Shown: positions 22,947 to 36,100 of the stretch, piece after piece
How the letters are laid out: the number at the start of each line of letters is the position of its first letter
How positions within the stretch are numbered: the stretch's first letter is position 1
Assembly (NCBI GenBank): GCA_047495785.1
Contig: JBLDXI010000059.1
Coordinates: 124,001 to 188,000, forward strand
DNA length: 64,000 bases
DNA from: Lepidodermella squamata
Lineage: Eukaryota; Gastrotricha
Direction: 5' to 3'
The notes under the pieces: model-generated
What the model was told of the DNA's origin: nothing
Seen by the model: only the letters and a program-made list of their open reading frames with translations
Databases searched by the model: none
Program-made: the position numbers and the translations under genes

Positions 22947-24827
22947 ATGTGGCCTCCCAGCAGAGGGGGCTTTCCACAACAGGTTCGCCTTTAAGATAAA
23001 CCCGAAATAATTTTATTAACTTGAAATATTGAACGCAGCCTGGTACCATTCCTCCGCCTATCGAATATCCGGCTCGATCAGAACGCCCTACATACTATCA
23101 AAATTTTGCAACCAGTAATCTCAGTCCTCAAGTTGCTCCTGGCATTCAATTCCAGCATTTGTCATACCCTGGGGGACAATGGCCACAGCCGCAACAGCAA
23201 ATAGCCATTCGGCAGGTGGGAACTTCTTTGGCAGATTGATCAGGAATTACTACTGATGTTGCTTTATTGTAGCTTCCGTATCAGCATCCCCACGTTGCCG
23301 CAGATATTAATCGTCCTAGTCATAATATTAACCATCCAATGTTTCAACGGCAGCCGATCAATAGTCAACCCACGTTGTGTCCTCCGCGCCATCTATACCA
23401 GCCACCTCACTACCCTTTGCAAATGTCGAACCTGCCACAAAGCAATGTGGTATCCGCCATTCAGCATCCTGTGCAATACCAACCGGTCAAGTACTGATGG
23501 TGTGATTTATTTATTTAATCAGGAGCTATCGATTCTTGCCTTATTAGCCCAATGTTTCCCGTGCCAGCGCAGCCCGGTCCGTTGAACATTGCGGCGAATT
23601 CTGATCACCCCCCTGGTCCTCCAAAACCTCGCGTGATTAATGTTAACGCATTGCTTAACTCCGTCAGTTGTCACACTAGACCTCCGAGAATTGTTATAAT
23701 TTTACGAGGCTTACCAGGTATTCCTTAATTTCCCAGTCACAACTGAGTTCTTATTTACATTTATTTGAATCTTAAGGAGCGGGAAAAACATTCGCCGCTC
23801 GCGCTATAAAAGAGAAAGAGATGGCTATTTCAGGGAAAAGCCCGAGGATTTTATCGATTGACGACTATTTCATGGTTGATCCAGATGAAGAAGGCACGAG
23901 CGAATCAAAAGTAAGCATAATTTGAAAACATATTCTTTTTGCAGGATTTGTGTTGCATTTAGTACGAATTTGATTCTTCGCTGGAAAAAAATTATCGCTC
24001 GGCTTTGTTTAAAAGTTTCAAAAAGACTCTCGACGATGCGTTATTTTCTCTCGTTATCGTCGATGCTTGCAATGATAAAGTATCTTACTTCGACGAATAC
24101 GTGACGTATTCGATGTCACGGGGCTATACTGCTTACGTGGCAACTGTTAGGGAGGAGGTAGAAATTTGCAAAACGAGGTCTCAAGGACGCCGGGACATAA
24201 ACGATGTTCACCAAATGGCGAGATTTTGGGAACGAACTCCAGACGGATTTCTGCAATTAGACTTGACACCACTTTTGAAAGCTGACATAAACACTGTGGA
24301 AATGGAGGATGCAGACAATACTTGCAGCGTCGATCGAAAGCGTCACGCTGATTCGCTTGATCAGGCGGAATTTGCAGAGAAGCGTAGCAAATGGGAAATG
24401 TTGGATGCGACGGAGGAGCAAATTGGTTTGACTTCTTATATTACTGTGTTCCCTGTATTGAGTCCGATTGCTTCATGTAGATCGACTTGATGGTCTTCCT
24501 CGAGTTAAGAAAATTCGGAATCATGAAGATTCAACGGCTCATCAGCCATCGGCGAGTCAAGGGTCTATTTTTAGTGAAACAGGACTTGCTTTATTTGATA
24601 ACGTAAATTGTGAGGACCTATTAATTAAACATAAGAAACATGTAACTTGGGCAGACATTGAGCAGTACAAAAGGTTAGTATTAATTGAAGATTTGATATC
24701 GATGGTATTTGATGTAATTTTACTTTGCCAATTTTCTAGGTGTCTTAAAGAACGTTCGAATGAATTCGATCGAATGCTTTCAGAAATTAATGCCCGCAAT
24801 GCACTCGTCAAGGTGCACATGATTTGA
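22947..24827 (+). CDS. YLPM1: YLP motif-containing protein 1 (ZAP3), short form
   Basis: Nuclear protein with an N-terminal Pro/Gln-rich region and a C-terminal P-loop kinase-like domain; the vertebrate protein binds RNA and PP1 and has been linked to telomerase control. Eight plus-strand exons: 22947..22982, 23039..23215, 23273..23485, 23573..23717, 23777..23910, 23963..24425, 24481..24673, 24740..24827; about 482 aa against more than 2000 in human. The kinase-like domain is diagnostic: RPPRIVIILRGLPGAGKT (Walker A), PRILSIDDYFM, LFKSFKKTLDD, then RSKWEM, DRLDGLP and HVTWADIEQYKR. The start (MWPPSRGGFPQQ) is a good match for the family N-terminus. The acceptor of exon 4 was chosen to keep frame (an alternative AG lies 23 nt earlier), so that junction is the weakest. 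It is head-to-tail with NFRKB, 117 bp away. Confidence 0.88.
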
Positions 24828-24944
24828 TCGATCACTGCTGTGAGAGCAAAATTTTCTTATCATATTGTTTAAAACACGTTTCAAGTTTTGTAAATAACTG
24901 TTTAAAAAATAGATTTTTAAATAAGAATCGCTACAACGCAGCGT

Positions 24945-27900
24945 ATGGCCCTTGCGGCTTTGTTGGAAGACGAGGCTGACTTGCCTCTGTCTCCCGACGG
25001 CGACGAAGATACGGAAGCGATTACTGGTAGCGAGATCAACGTTGGTCAGTCAAACCCGAGCGGATCGCCCGGCATGCCATCACTCGAGCCGTGCCTGCTC
25101 GGCACCGACGAAGTTATGATCCCCTCAGACTTGTGCCTTAATCCCGACATTTTTATCGATGTGATGAGCCACGGATGGGCGTCACTTACCGACCAGGAGC
25201 GAAGCGGTTTGCTCAAGTGCTTGCCTTCGTTCCCTGAGCCAGAAAGCAACGACTTCCAAGAAAAGTTGACTACGTTAGATGGTCTATTTGCCGGTGCTGA
25301 TTTTCATTTCGGAAACCCTCTCAAACAGTTTCACGCTAGTTTGAATGCTGGTTTTTACCAACCGGACATTTATCGATTGCGAGAGGTTTCGCGGAAGCTC
25401 AAGTTTCATGCGCATCTCGAGCGGCAACAGCGCCACGCCGTCTCGTTGCTATGTGAATTGGCAACCAGTCGGCAGCAAATGCTGTTAGATGCGCGATGTT
25501 TGCCGCCTAGTTCTCTCGACTCGTACCGCCTTCAAAGGCGGATCGCGGGTAATGTCGACAAAAAGCCTTTAGCGGTAAAGCGGGCTCGGTCTCGTTACTC
25601 GAGAATCATGCACGAGGTGCGGCAAGAGGCTGGTTGGCACGATACAAGCAGCTCAGGCGAGGAAAATGACGACGGACTGCTGCCACATCAGTTCGGTGAC
25701 CTCGCTCTGACTTCTGCTCCTCTCGATGAAGAGTCATTAGTCAAAAGCTGTTTAAAGCTGAGGAGTAAGGCGCTGAAAAAGGCGACAAAGGAACCTTCAT
25801 CGACAATCTCTCCACCGCCGCCTCTTGATTTCAACGAAGTACTCGAGAGGGCTGAAATCAAGCCCGTAACACTGACGGCTGGTAAACTGCCGAAAATGAC
25901 TCCGATGAACGGTACATCAATGATGCTAAATAAAACGAAAAAGCCGGGCCAGCGACGGTCTCGGCTAGAGGTGCTAAAGGTAAGTAGAAAATTAATATTT
26001 ATTTTTCAGTTCCGTTCAATATTCCAATAACTTATAGGTGCAATGCAATGATCTTGTGCGGAAAATGCTCACTAATCCTCCGCCGCCGGTGCCGCAACCG
26101 GTCCCTCCTCAATTGCTCCAAGCGCCGCCAATGATGCTACTAAAAAATGGAGAGTTACCCCCAGGTCAACCACGTTCTCGACCACAATCGAGCGTAGCGC
26201 TGACTCCGACACCTCCACCAGGCATGGCCCCGTCTTTACTCGACCCAATCCAAACCTCGCCAGGCGCCGGTACAGTGCCGCCCCCGCCACCACCCGCGCG
26301 CAGCAGCGAGTCAGCCCCGCCTTTGATTCCTCCCTCGCTGGTCATGGCAACACAGACTGGCAAGATTGAATCGTTCTTCCACGTCGTTCACGGTATTTTG
26401 GCTGCCTCACCAGAATGTCGTGCCACCCTCGCCAACATGGAACAATTGGTAAAGCAGTGGGTTCAGGTTGCTAGTAGCACTCTAGCGACTCAATCGCCTG
26501 CTGCTTACAACCTTCGCTGGTTAAACGACCGTTCAAATTGGCACCAAGAACTACCCTCAGCTCTGCGGTTTCTCGCCGGAACCTTCTGCCCTGCCAACTA
26601 CCCTGTTGAATTTGTGCCACTAGTAGATATGAACGACCGGTCCGGCCACTGGGTGTGGCTAGAAGAGGACTCGGATTTGAGCCCTCAATCTAGTCACTAC
26701 CTCTTGATGCTGTATCGGTGTTGGCTTGACGCTCAATTGGCAGAACGGCAAATCCAGCCTTCGACCGTTGCGTTTCAGCCCACCAATGACCAGGAACGGT
26801 TTTTCTTCCACGAGCAAGAACAAAAAAGATATTTGGTCCCAACCGAGCCTTACTTGTACGTATTAACTCAGCGTGAATTGGTCGTCGGACCCGTCAGAAT
26901 CTCACCCTCTCGAGTCGATTCGTTCACTGCGTCGCGAAAAGGCTTGAAGGATCACTCAATTTTGACGCAGGACAGGCCACCGGCTGTAACTGTGCTGACC
27001 CTAGTCCGAGATGCCGTTGCTCGGCTGGCTGCCGGCGAAGGCACTCGTACTGATATTTGCAATTTATTACGCGATAGTCAGTTCATCAGGCGTGATTTAA
27101 CTAATCCGCAGTTGACAAATGCGGTATCTGGTGCTCTCGATAGGCTTCACTCAGAGCGTGACCCATGCGTTCGGTTTGACACGAACAAAAAGCTATGGGT
27201 GTATCTGCATCGTGGTCGAACGCGGGAAGATTTTATTAGAATCGGCCAAATGCTGATTTTGGCGGCGAAACGACGGCAAAACAAAGATGCCTCACTTGCG
27301 TCGGCTAATGCGAGCAGCGCTGTACAAGCTGCAGCTGCCGCGGCCGCTTCTGCGAACGGCCCTAACTCGGTTAACGGCGTCGCGGGAACAATTATCAACC
27401 AACCGGCGATGCCAAATATTGCTCCTAGTCCCACTGGCAAGGCGCCTGGTAGCGCCTCGAAAGCAAACCGGCGGGCATCCGCTGCAAGCAACAATGTTAT
27501 CCTCGATAATAATGCCAACATGCTGCAACGGAAGCCTTCAATAGCAGCCCCTTTCGTGGAGGTATGTTATTTAATGCATATTCTTAGTATTAGGCTTCGT
27601 GTACCCAAGAACCGCAAAGCGCAAGTATAAATGGGTCAAAAACAGTATTAATGGTTTTTGTGACTGAGTGGGTCAAATAATACACTTGCGCTATTGATTG
27701 ACCAACTGCGCGACGGTGTTTTCTTTAGAGCAAGGTAACTCTGCGATAAATGCTAAATGAAGTGCAAACTCGGGCATGCGATCATTTCTCCATTTTCTGC
27801 CCTGCTTTTATGTGGCCAAATGCAGTAAACGTTTTTGAATTCTACTAGTAACCCTTACGATGTTTACATGCTAATTTCTAGACTCATTTTTATTTCGGCC

Positions 27901-29081
27901 GGTCAAGTTATTCCAGGTTTTGAAGAGATTTCGTCTAGATAGCGTTAATCTTTCTAATGATGGAGTTCTTAGAATACCGCAAGCGTTTACAGGTTGCTAT
28001 ATCGATTGAGCGATAATAGACAGTTGTTTTCCGCTTTTTTCGACACTGTAAACTTCGTGCTTACTTTCACAAAAATGCTCGAGTTGAAGGATTTGACTTT
28101 GGTATCAGCAGAAAAGATCAGGAAAATTTATTTAGCTCAATACAATGCTATCAACTTCTTTTCGTGTTTGTTCTATCGGTCAAATTATGTTCATTCGTCT
28201 TGCAGCAGCCTCCTCAAATGATGCAACAACCTCCAGCGATGCTTCCGCCCCAAATGATGCAACCTCAACAATTACCGTCTCCCTCGCACATGCCCCAACA
28301 ACCGCAAATGTTCGGTGGTCCCCCTCCAGGAATGATTCGTGGTGCCATTCCACCGCAGCAAATGCAGCAGCTGCAACAGTCTCAACAAGCGTCGCCTCGG
28401 CAAGCCATGCCACCAATGGCAGCGCCGCAACAAACCGGTCACATCATCCCGCCGCAAAACGCCCCGGGTATGGTCGTTAACTGGCCACCGCAGCAGATCG
28501 CAATGCAAATGCAGCAGGCCAGTCAGCAGAACCAAATGATGGTTCCACCTCAACAGCAACCGGGAATGATGTCTCAGATGCACATGGGTGGCCAGCAAAT
28601 GGTACGGCACCAGACGCCTATGCATATGATGGGCCCGGGTGGCATGGGTCCTGGTATGGTGCCCCAGCAGCAGCAACAGCTCCAACAACAGCATTTTCAG
28701 GCTCAGCAGTACCAAATGCATCATCCACACCAAGCACAAGGTCCACCACAAATGCACCCGCATGGCATGGCTCCGCAGCAGCATATCCAGCAGCCACCTC
28801 AAATGGCTCCGTCGCAACACCCCGGCATGATGGACCAGCAACAACAGTACTACGTCGAGCAACAACAGCAACAACAGCCGATGTCGACGAACGCTCAACA
28901 ACAACAAATGCTCATGTTCCACCATCAACAGGCGCAACAACAGCAGTATAGGCTTGTGCATCAACAAGTGGCATCACCGACCCACCATGCGCCTTTCCCA
29001 CCTCAACAGCCTCCTCAGGGTATGATGCAGCAACAACCACACCCAGGCCAGTTCCAGCCGCACCCACACGGCATGCAGTAA
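24945..29081 (+). CDS. NFRKB: NFRKB (INO80 complex subunit G)
   Basis: Metazoan-specific INO80 chromatin remodelling subunit that binds UCH37. Three plus-strand exons: 24945..25979, 26038..27561, 28206..29081; 1144 aa. The DEUBAD-type N-terminal region is clear (WASLTDQERSGLLKCLPSFP, FGNPLKQFHASLNAGF, followed by REVSRKLKFHAHLERQQ). The central winged-helix/NFRKB domain has GPVRISPSRVDSF, LTLVRDAVARLAAGEGTR, SGALDRLHSERDPCVRFD and KLWVYLHRGRT, close to human. The last exon is a low-complexity Gln/Met/Pro/His tail of 291 aa with no domain. Intron 2 (27562..28205, 644 bp) is about ten times longer than the usual intron here. The large minus-strand open frame opposite exon 3 is a by-product of the CAG/CAA repeats. 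Confidence 0.93.
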
Positions 29082-29102
29082 ACTTCTATAATTTATTTTG
29101 TA

Positions 29103-29108
29103 AATAAA
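29103..29108 (+). terminator. Polyadenylation signal, NFRKB
   Basis: AATAAA 22 nt past the NFRKB stop codon, giving a very short 3' UTR. Confidence 0.7.
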
Positions 29109-29510
29109 AGCGCCGAACACTCATCACGGCTCGAACTGCCGTCATTTACTGCCTAAAACACAAAACTTCGTTTGTTGTTTTTTATAATGGATTTTGAGAA
29201 AATCAATTTGTCCGGGGCTGTTTTTGTTTTGATATTTTTGTTCGTGAGCCCCAGAAAACAACTACATGCGAAAGAATGAATTTTACTTCTCTACTATTCA
29301 TAATATAACGTGTCTTAACAGAGATCGAATCAGCATATAAACTATGCGTAAAAAATCTTCTTCTTATTAAGGCGTGCACTATGTCTAAATAACTTTTTAC
29401 TACGCATTCGTCGTCCTTGTCGTCGTTTTTCTCGATATTTGTAAACATCGGAGCAAAGCACCCACAACTTTATTGTCTTCTTTTTGATGTCATGATCAAT
29501 AATTGATTAT

Positions 29511-29537
29511 ATTATGAATATTATGAATATTATGAAT
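29511..29537. repeat. 9-bp tandem repeat ATTATGAAT x3
   Basis: Three exact copies of ATTATGAAT in the 582-bp gap between NFRKB and NAD kinase. The rest of the gap is AT-rich with no supported feature other than the NFRKB 3' UTR and the NADK leader. Confidence 0.8.
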
Positions 29538-29663
29538 ATTGTCAATAATATGATAATTATTATTATACCGGGAAAGTAAACGCGAATCAAAGAGAAGTTC
29601 GAAACATGAAAGTGTTTTTGCGAATTAGGGATTAGTTGTGATAATTTTTCGGCGTTATTATGG

Positions 29664-31356
29664 ATGGCTGGCGAATCGTCTTGGCGCATCTCGTCTAGCA
29701 ACTCGATCGATGAGATGGAGGCAAATCATCTCATCAACGAGACGGCCAATGTGTCTCTAGGCAGCAAAAGCTCGAGGTAGACCTTTCGTTTGAAGTGATT
29801 TCATTCAAGGATAAAAAATTGTTGTTTCCAGTCGCCAATCAGTCTCTTCTGGCGATTCCCATCGGGCACCATGTGAGGGAGTCCGGCGTATTATTGATGT
29901 GCAAATCGAGTGTGAGTCGGCGAGTCAGTTTTGCAATAAAAACAGAGACTCAAAGCAGCAGAACCATGACAGCAATCCAGGAAAGAAGCCCGAAGATCCA
30001 TTGTATGTTTTTCCCGCTATATTTTCGCTTTATGCTTACTGTCAGATGTAATTTTGTAAAAAAAATGAAATTTTCGATTTTATTTCAGCGCCACACCGAT
30101 TTTTAATCGCCCCACTCAACTTCTGAAATGGCACATCAAACCGAAATCCGTTTTATTTATGGTTAAAATCTCTGACCATGATACGCATTCCGTATGCGTC
30201 GATTCATTTATTGATATGGCGCGGTTGCTTGTCGACGAAAAATCGTTGCAAGTCTACGTTGAGGAGTGGTTGTGGCGTTTGGTCAGCGAGCGGAGCAAAA
30301 GTTTAGCGTCTAAATTAGTTGCTTTGCCTCCTATCGAACCAGCATCGCCGGAAACTCAAGTGACCTCTTGTCATGAGGCGTTGTTGGCCTGCGAGGAGAA
30401 TCCTGTTGATGATCTAGCTGAAATAATTGACCTGATTGGTACATTTTTCTTATTCACGGCTGTAAGCTAATCCATTTTAATGTTTTAATTCAGTTTGCCT
30501 TGGCGGTGACGGGACTTTACTTCATGTCAACTCGTTGTTCCAACGGCTAATCCCCCCAGTTTTGCCGTTTTATGCCGGCTCATTGGGGTTTCTGATGACG
30601 TTATCAACCGATGAATTCCGCGAGCGGATGGACGCCGCATTGTCCGGCACCGTCCGGCTGACTTTGCGGAGCCGATTTTGTTGCTTGATATTCAAAACCG
30701 AAAAAATACTGCCTCCGAGAACTGAGCCTTCCACGCCAATGGAGCCTGGAATGCTCATGCCAAAACTGCCATTCTCTGACCAGCCTTCAACGTGGCCGCG
30801 AGATTCAATTGTGGCGAGTCAAACTGTGATGAATGAAGTTGTTGTTGATCGGGGTCAATCACCCTTTCTCACCCACCTTGATCTGTACGCTGACAACAGA
30901 TTTTTAACTAAAGTTCAAGCCGATGGAATTATCATCGCCACGCCGACAGGATCAACGGCTTACTCCATGGCTGCGGGTGGCTCCATGGTCCATCCGTCGA
31001 CCCCATGCATTCTTGTTACCCCAATTTGTGCCCACTCACTATCATTTCGTCCAATTATTTTACCTGCTAATATGGAGGTCAGAATAGCCATATCAGAGGG
31101 TTCAAGATCACGCGCTTTTGTTTCGTTCGATGGCCGAAATCGACGTGAGCTGCTTGAAGGCGAATGTCTCCGAGTGATGACGTCTGGCTTTCCAATGCCA
31201 ACTGTTATGGCCTCAGACCAGACCGGCGACTGGTTCCACTCGCTTTCTAGCTGCCTGCATTGGAATGTAAGAACCTTGCAGAATGTCACTGTACCTCGTC
31301 GTAAAGCTGATAGTAAAGAAACTTCCCCCGCTGCTAAGGTCCCGCCCAATCCGTGA
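29664..31356 (+). CDS. NADK: NAD kinase (cytosolic type)
   Basis: Phosphorylates NAD+ to NADP+ with ATP and so sets the NADPH pool. Four plus-strand exons: 29664..29776, 29832..30002, 30089..30438, 30494..31356; 498 aa. The ATG at 29664 is preferred because an ATG 4 nt upstream runs into a stop after 12 codons. Family motifs are present: LGGDGTLLHVNSLFQ (the GGDG nucleotide/catalytic motif), PFYAGSLGFL, LTHLDLYADNRFLTKVQADG, IATPTGSTAYSMAAGGSMVHP and ILVTPICAHSLSFRPIILP. The N-terminal 90 residues are Ser-rich and not conserved, as in animal NADK. Introns are 55-86 bp. The upstream gene NFRKB is on the same strand; nothing suggests a functional link. Confidence 0.94.
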
Positions 31357-32930
31357 AACCAGGCAAGTTGTGTTACACTGACATACAATTAATCTTGAAG
31401 TCCGTGCTTTCGGCTATTTTCAAAAAAGTGTTGTTTAGTAACCTAAAAATATGCAATCAGCCTGGCTAACGGTGACTACATTTGATTGTGTTTCTATACA
31501 ATTAAGTCAGCTTTTCTTCTGCTAGTTTTTTATTAAGCTGACAAAAGGGCTAATCACTCGCTTCTTTTTCTACTTTAACCACCTCACGTCCGTCATTTTG
31601 AAGAAATTGAAAACGAAACATTGCGAGTGACGATGTTTATGAAGTTGATCCACTATCTAAAGCTTTATCTTTGATTTGTCTAATTTTTGGTGCAAGAGAC
31701 TCGCATCACTTTGGAGATAGAATTCCTCGCACTTCGATTGTGTGTATTTATGTTGTTATGAGATATTTTGTCCGAATAATTATTGTTGAAAATGAAGGAG
31801 AATAAATTTGCTTTTCATTGCTGACTCGTCTTTTAGTTCTTCTTTTTGCTAAGCACAGACGCATTTTTCAGGGAGCTGATGTTACGAGCTGAACAGAATA
31901 ATCGATACCCATATAGAATTCTCTCGTGAATCTTGAGTAAAGCTTATAGTTCGGGATCGGGAAACTGACGCCGGGAATCACCTAGTTTCAACTAGTACAA
32001 CATGAAACTACTTACTAACCAACAAACCAACAAACAAAGACATTCCAGAAATGCACTACCGTCAGTGAGCGACTTTGACATGAGTCGACAGCAACAGGCC
32101 GAAGACCCAATGAGTGGACTTTTGTTCGAATGCTGATAGAACAGGCTATTTTTATGGAGACGAGGGACTTCCAACTTTGATCCTGCCTGGTTTATTAACC
32201 CGTCGGAGAATTCCGCCAACATATATTATGTAACCTCTGAAACTTTGCTGAACTGAACTGAACAGCTTGCCATTTATCAGCATTCAATTAAACCCACTGA
32301 TTTCCCTTGTAGCAGATGGCTTCGCTTTTGTTTTAGTTTCAATTACCAACCACGACACCCCAAACCTTTGAAACAGAGGTTCCCCAGAATAGAGGTCGAA
32401 CGTCCCTGAAAAAGCTTTCTGAGCTGAGCCTGCGACCCAACTGAAAAATAACCTAATTTTGACATTGCCATTTTTCATGTTTACCCCACTGGACTAGGCC
32501 TTTTAAACCGCTCTAATTTACCTTATGTCCTCTTTTGCGTGCGACCCAGGCAATTCTCGGGCTTGCGTGCGACCCGTCTGTGACCCAAAATTGGGTCGCT
32601 AACCCTGTTGAACTCTTTCCAAGACTGTATCGAAGTTAGTAGCAGAAGGATTCCACCAGTATACTTCCACCCATCCGATTGACTTCATTTTTGTTATCCA
32701 TTGTTATGGACCGTGCCTAGTCGATAGAGAATGCCAGTAAATGTTTTGCGATTCTACCGGGTATCACAGGAATGTCTCAAAAGGGATGCACCCTAACCAC
32801 CCTTCTGGCTTTTCTGGCCTTTTGATACGCCTTCTACGCCTGCTGGCCAACATATGTTGTCTTCAGATGACCACGCAATTGGCTTAATTGATTCTGACTA
32901 GTCAGTTATGAGCAACATAATATTAAGGAT
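31357..32930. other. NADK 3' region and possible repeat debris
   Basis: Begins with the NADK 3' UTR. From about 32400 to 32600 the phrase TGCGACCC / GCGTGCGACCC recurs (near 32432, 32540 and 32568) and TGACCCAAAATTGGGTCG forms a short inverted repeat near 32580. This looks like degraded repetitive DNA beside the retrotransposon. Open frames at 31992-32222 and 32284-32478 are not recognisable. Confidence 0.4.
31801..31806 (+). terminator. Polyadenylation signal, NADK
   Basis: AATAAA 445 nt past the NADK stop. It is the best candidate in this 3' region. Confidence 0.5.
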
Positions 32931-32968
32931 GGGTTGATGGGTTGATTGGATGGAAATTGGAAGCGTGA

Positions 32969-32999
32969 GATGGATGGATGGATGGATGGATGGATGGAT
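32969..32999. repeat. (GGAT)n microsatellite, LINE 3' tail
   Basis: About seven and a half copies of a 4-bp unit. It is read as (CCAT)n at the 3' end of the minus-strand LINE. Confidence 0.9.
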
Positions 33000-33137
33000 T
33001 TGTAAGCCCAATCGCCAGTTGCCCGACGATATGCTTGGGCATCGGTTTGAGAGTTTAGCACCCGAGTCACCGCTGTAGCGATGTTTTACACGGGTCAAGT
33101 GGCACAAAGGAGTAGAAAAATAAATTAGAAAAATAGA

Positions 33138-36100
33138 TTACGGATCTAATAAAATAATATCTTCGAGTTGCTCTTTCGCGAATTCGACGACGTAGGCAGC
33201 TTGACGTGTGCTTTTTGACGAGTTCATTTGCCGGATGAAGTCGGTTGCGCTGTTCCACGCTGCCGTGCCACGATAGAGAACGGTTCGTTGACTAGTGGTG
33301 TTGCTGTGGTCAACAGGAAGACATCCTTGGGCTTTTTGACGTGTCTCCCTCGCGGCTTCTCTCTTTGTGAAATCAGCGATGAGTAGATCGGGTGCTTCAC
33401 CATGCAGAATCTGCCAGACCAGTTTTATGGTGTGAACTTTCCTTCTTCCCGCTAGCGAGATCCAGCGAAGGTCGCGGATGAGGGGCTCAACAGAAAAAGT
33501 GTCCGGCTTCATCATGAGTGCTCTGATTCCGGCGCGCTGTGCTTTGTCGAGCTTCTTCAAGGCTTTCTCGGAACCAGCTTCGAGGAGGATGTCGCAGTAG
33601 CCGACGCGAGATTCGATGAGTCCGTTGTAGATGGCCTTCCGAGCATCCAGAGAAACGCCATTTCGACCAGCTAGGCGGAGAGCGTAGGCGCCACTGCGGC
33701 ATTTTGCAGCAATATTTTCGACGTGGTGTTCGAAAGTGATGCGGTAGTCGATTTCAAGTCCGAGGAGGGTCATTGTAGGCTGTGGAGCGACGAGAATGCC
33801 GTTGACGTTCACTTCAGGCAGTTCGTCGTCAATTTTAAGCAGTTTCGGTGCCAAAAACATTATTTGAGTCTTCTTTTCGTTCAGCTTCAGGCTATTTGAC
33901 CGGAGCCAAGTTGCTACTGAGGTTAGTTGTAATTCGAGTTTCGCTTTAACTGAGGAGATTGAGTCACCAGAGGCATAGATAGTGGTATCATCAGCGTATA
34001 GGAATATTCCGCAGTCAGGGTCGGTTACCAGACTTGGTAATTCGTTTACGTAAATGGTGAACAGGAGAGGCCCCAGAACACTTCCTTGAGGGACGCCGTA
34101 TTTGATGGGTAAAGGTTCAGATGAAGCATTGCCAAGTCGGACGACTTGCTTCCTGTTATCAAGGTAGTCGCGAAACAACTCGATGGAATTACGATCGAAG
34201 CACAATGACTCAAGGGATGCGAGAACACCCTCGGGGTCTAAAGAATCGAATGCTTTCGAGAGGTCCAGGCTGGCGACCGCCACGTATTTGTCTTGAGATG
34301 CAGCGGTGATGCACCGGTCGAGCTGAGCTTCGATACAGCTGACGGTGTTATGGAATTTGCGGAAACCAAATTGCCTCTGCGAGAGAAGCTTGTGAGTGTT
34401 CAGGTGGTTTTTCACTTGGTCACTGACGCAGCGCTCGAAGAGTTTTAGAGCTGAGGGCAGGATGGAGATGGGGCGGAAATTCGACGGTTCGCCCTTGTCA
34501 CCGCTTTTGTGGATCGGTGTGACGAAGCTCGTTTTCCATACGTCGGGAATCTGTTTTTCCTCGATGATCTTGTTGAAGAGTTTGACGTAGGCTTTCCTGA
34601 TGTCGTCGTCTTCAAGAGCGTCGCGTAGCACACATTCAGGTATGCCATCGGCGCCAGTGGTCTTCTTAGTTGAGAGTTTCTTGGCGTTCACAATGATGTC
34701 TTGTTCTGTGATGGCGCGCAGCGAGAATAGATTGGCATCTTGCCGTGATCTGATGAAATTGGGCAGCGGAAGAGATCGTGCTACTAGTTCACCGACCGAA
34801 ACGAAGTATTGGTTCAGCTTTTTGCAGGTGTCGATGGCGGTTTCCGGATCGATGGCATCGTGTTGCTTTTTGGGCGGAAGAAAATCTCTCAGAACAGCCC
34901 AGATTTCTCGAGGATCACCTTTCGCGTCTTTGAATCGTTTCGCGTAGTATTCACGACTCCACTGTCTCGTCAGCCTGCGAACTTCTGATTTGGCTTTTTT
35001 ATAGCGAGCGATCGAGGTGGCAGTAGAGTTCTCAGCGTTTGCGCGCTCGGATGCTGCTTTTTCCCGTATTGCTTTGAGCAAGGTCGAGCCAGCTTCGCTG
35101 GATGGATCGAGGTTCAGTCGGTTTCCTTTCTTCCCGTTAGCTCCGGGTTTTATGGTTATCTCCTTCTTTGGAGCGACAATGTCAAGAGCCTCGGTTAGGC
35201 TTTCAACCAGATGGCGTTCCAGTTCATAAGCAGTGGCATCTTCGCGTATAACTTTTTTGAGCAGTTTCTGGCTTGCCATCGCTCTGAAGACAGTAGATTT
35301 GTAGCCCTTGAAAATTCGAACGGTTGTTTTGAATGATTTAGATAGCTCCACTATGGTGTTGACTACTGAGGCAGTTCCAAAGTGATCCGATAGACCAGGT
35401 ACGGTGGCTGACGCTAAGGTGACATCAGTTGAGTTGACCCAAATATGGTCTAGGCAGGTTCGGGATGCTGGTCTGGTGATCGTGTAATCTTCGGTGATGT
35501 GGAAGCCGAGTGAGGAAGTAATGCTACTGAGTGAGATGGAGAGCTTAGGATCAAGGGTGTTGATGTTGGAATCTCCGTGTATGACGATTTGATGGCCGGT
35601 TTTGTTTTCAAGATTGATTTTAACCAATAGAGAGGCGATTTCATCCTTCCAATTAGGATGATCAGGAGGCCTGTAGATTGAATATACTCTAACTATTCCT
35701 TTTTTCGTTTTAATGTCAGCGAAGATGTTTTCGATAGAATGTTCGATAAAGCCGAAGCGGACGACGCGGATCGATTTTTTCACGAGTATTCCGACACCGC
35801 CGCCCCCATCAGAAGTCCTGGATCGAACTTCGTAGTTGTAATCTGGGAACTTGCTTGACAGGTGACCCTTGGGAGTGTCAGGGTTGAGCTTAGTTTCAGA
35901 TAAGCAGATCACATCAGGAAGACATTCAGACATGATTTTTGCAAGTTCCGCAGATTTAGTCATTAGGTGATTGATGTTGAAGTGCATGACAGACATGGCG
36001 CCTAAGTGTCCTTTCACAACACTTGCCCATTCCTTGTAAGAGCACGTCGGCAGTATGGGCAGCCCTAATTGAGCCGGAGGATCGTTATCATCTGAGACGG

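Noticed and set aside
28272-28967. 231-aa minus-strand open frame rich in Leu, Arg and His
   Set aside because: It lies opposite the CAG/CAA-rich last exon of NFRKB; repeat composition alone explains its length. The same holds for the large frame at 20105-20773 opposite or out of frame with Numb.
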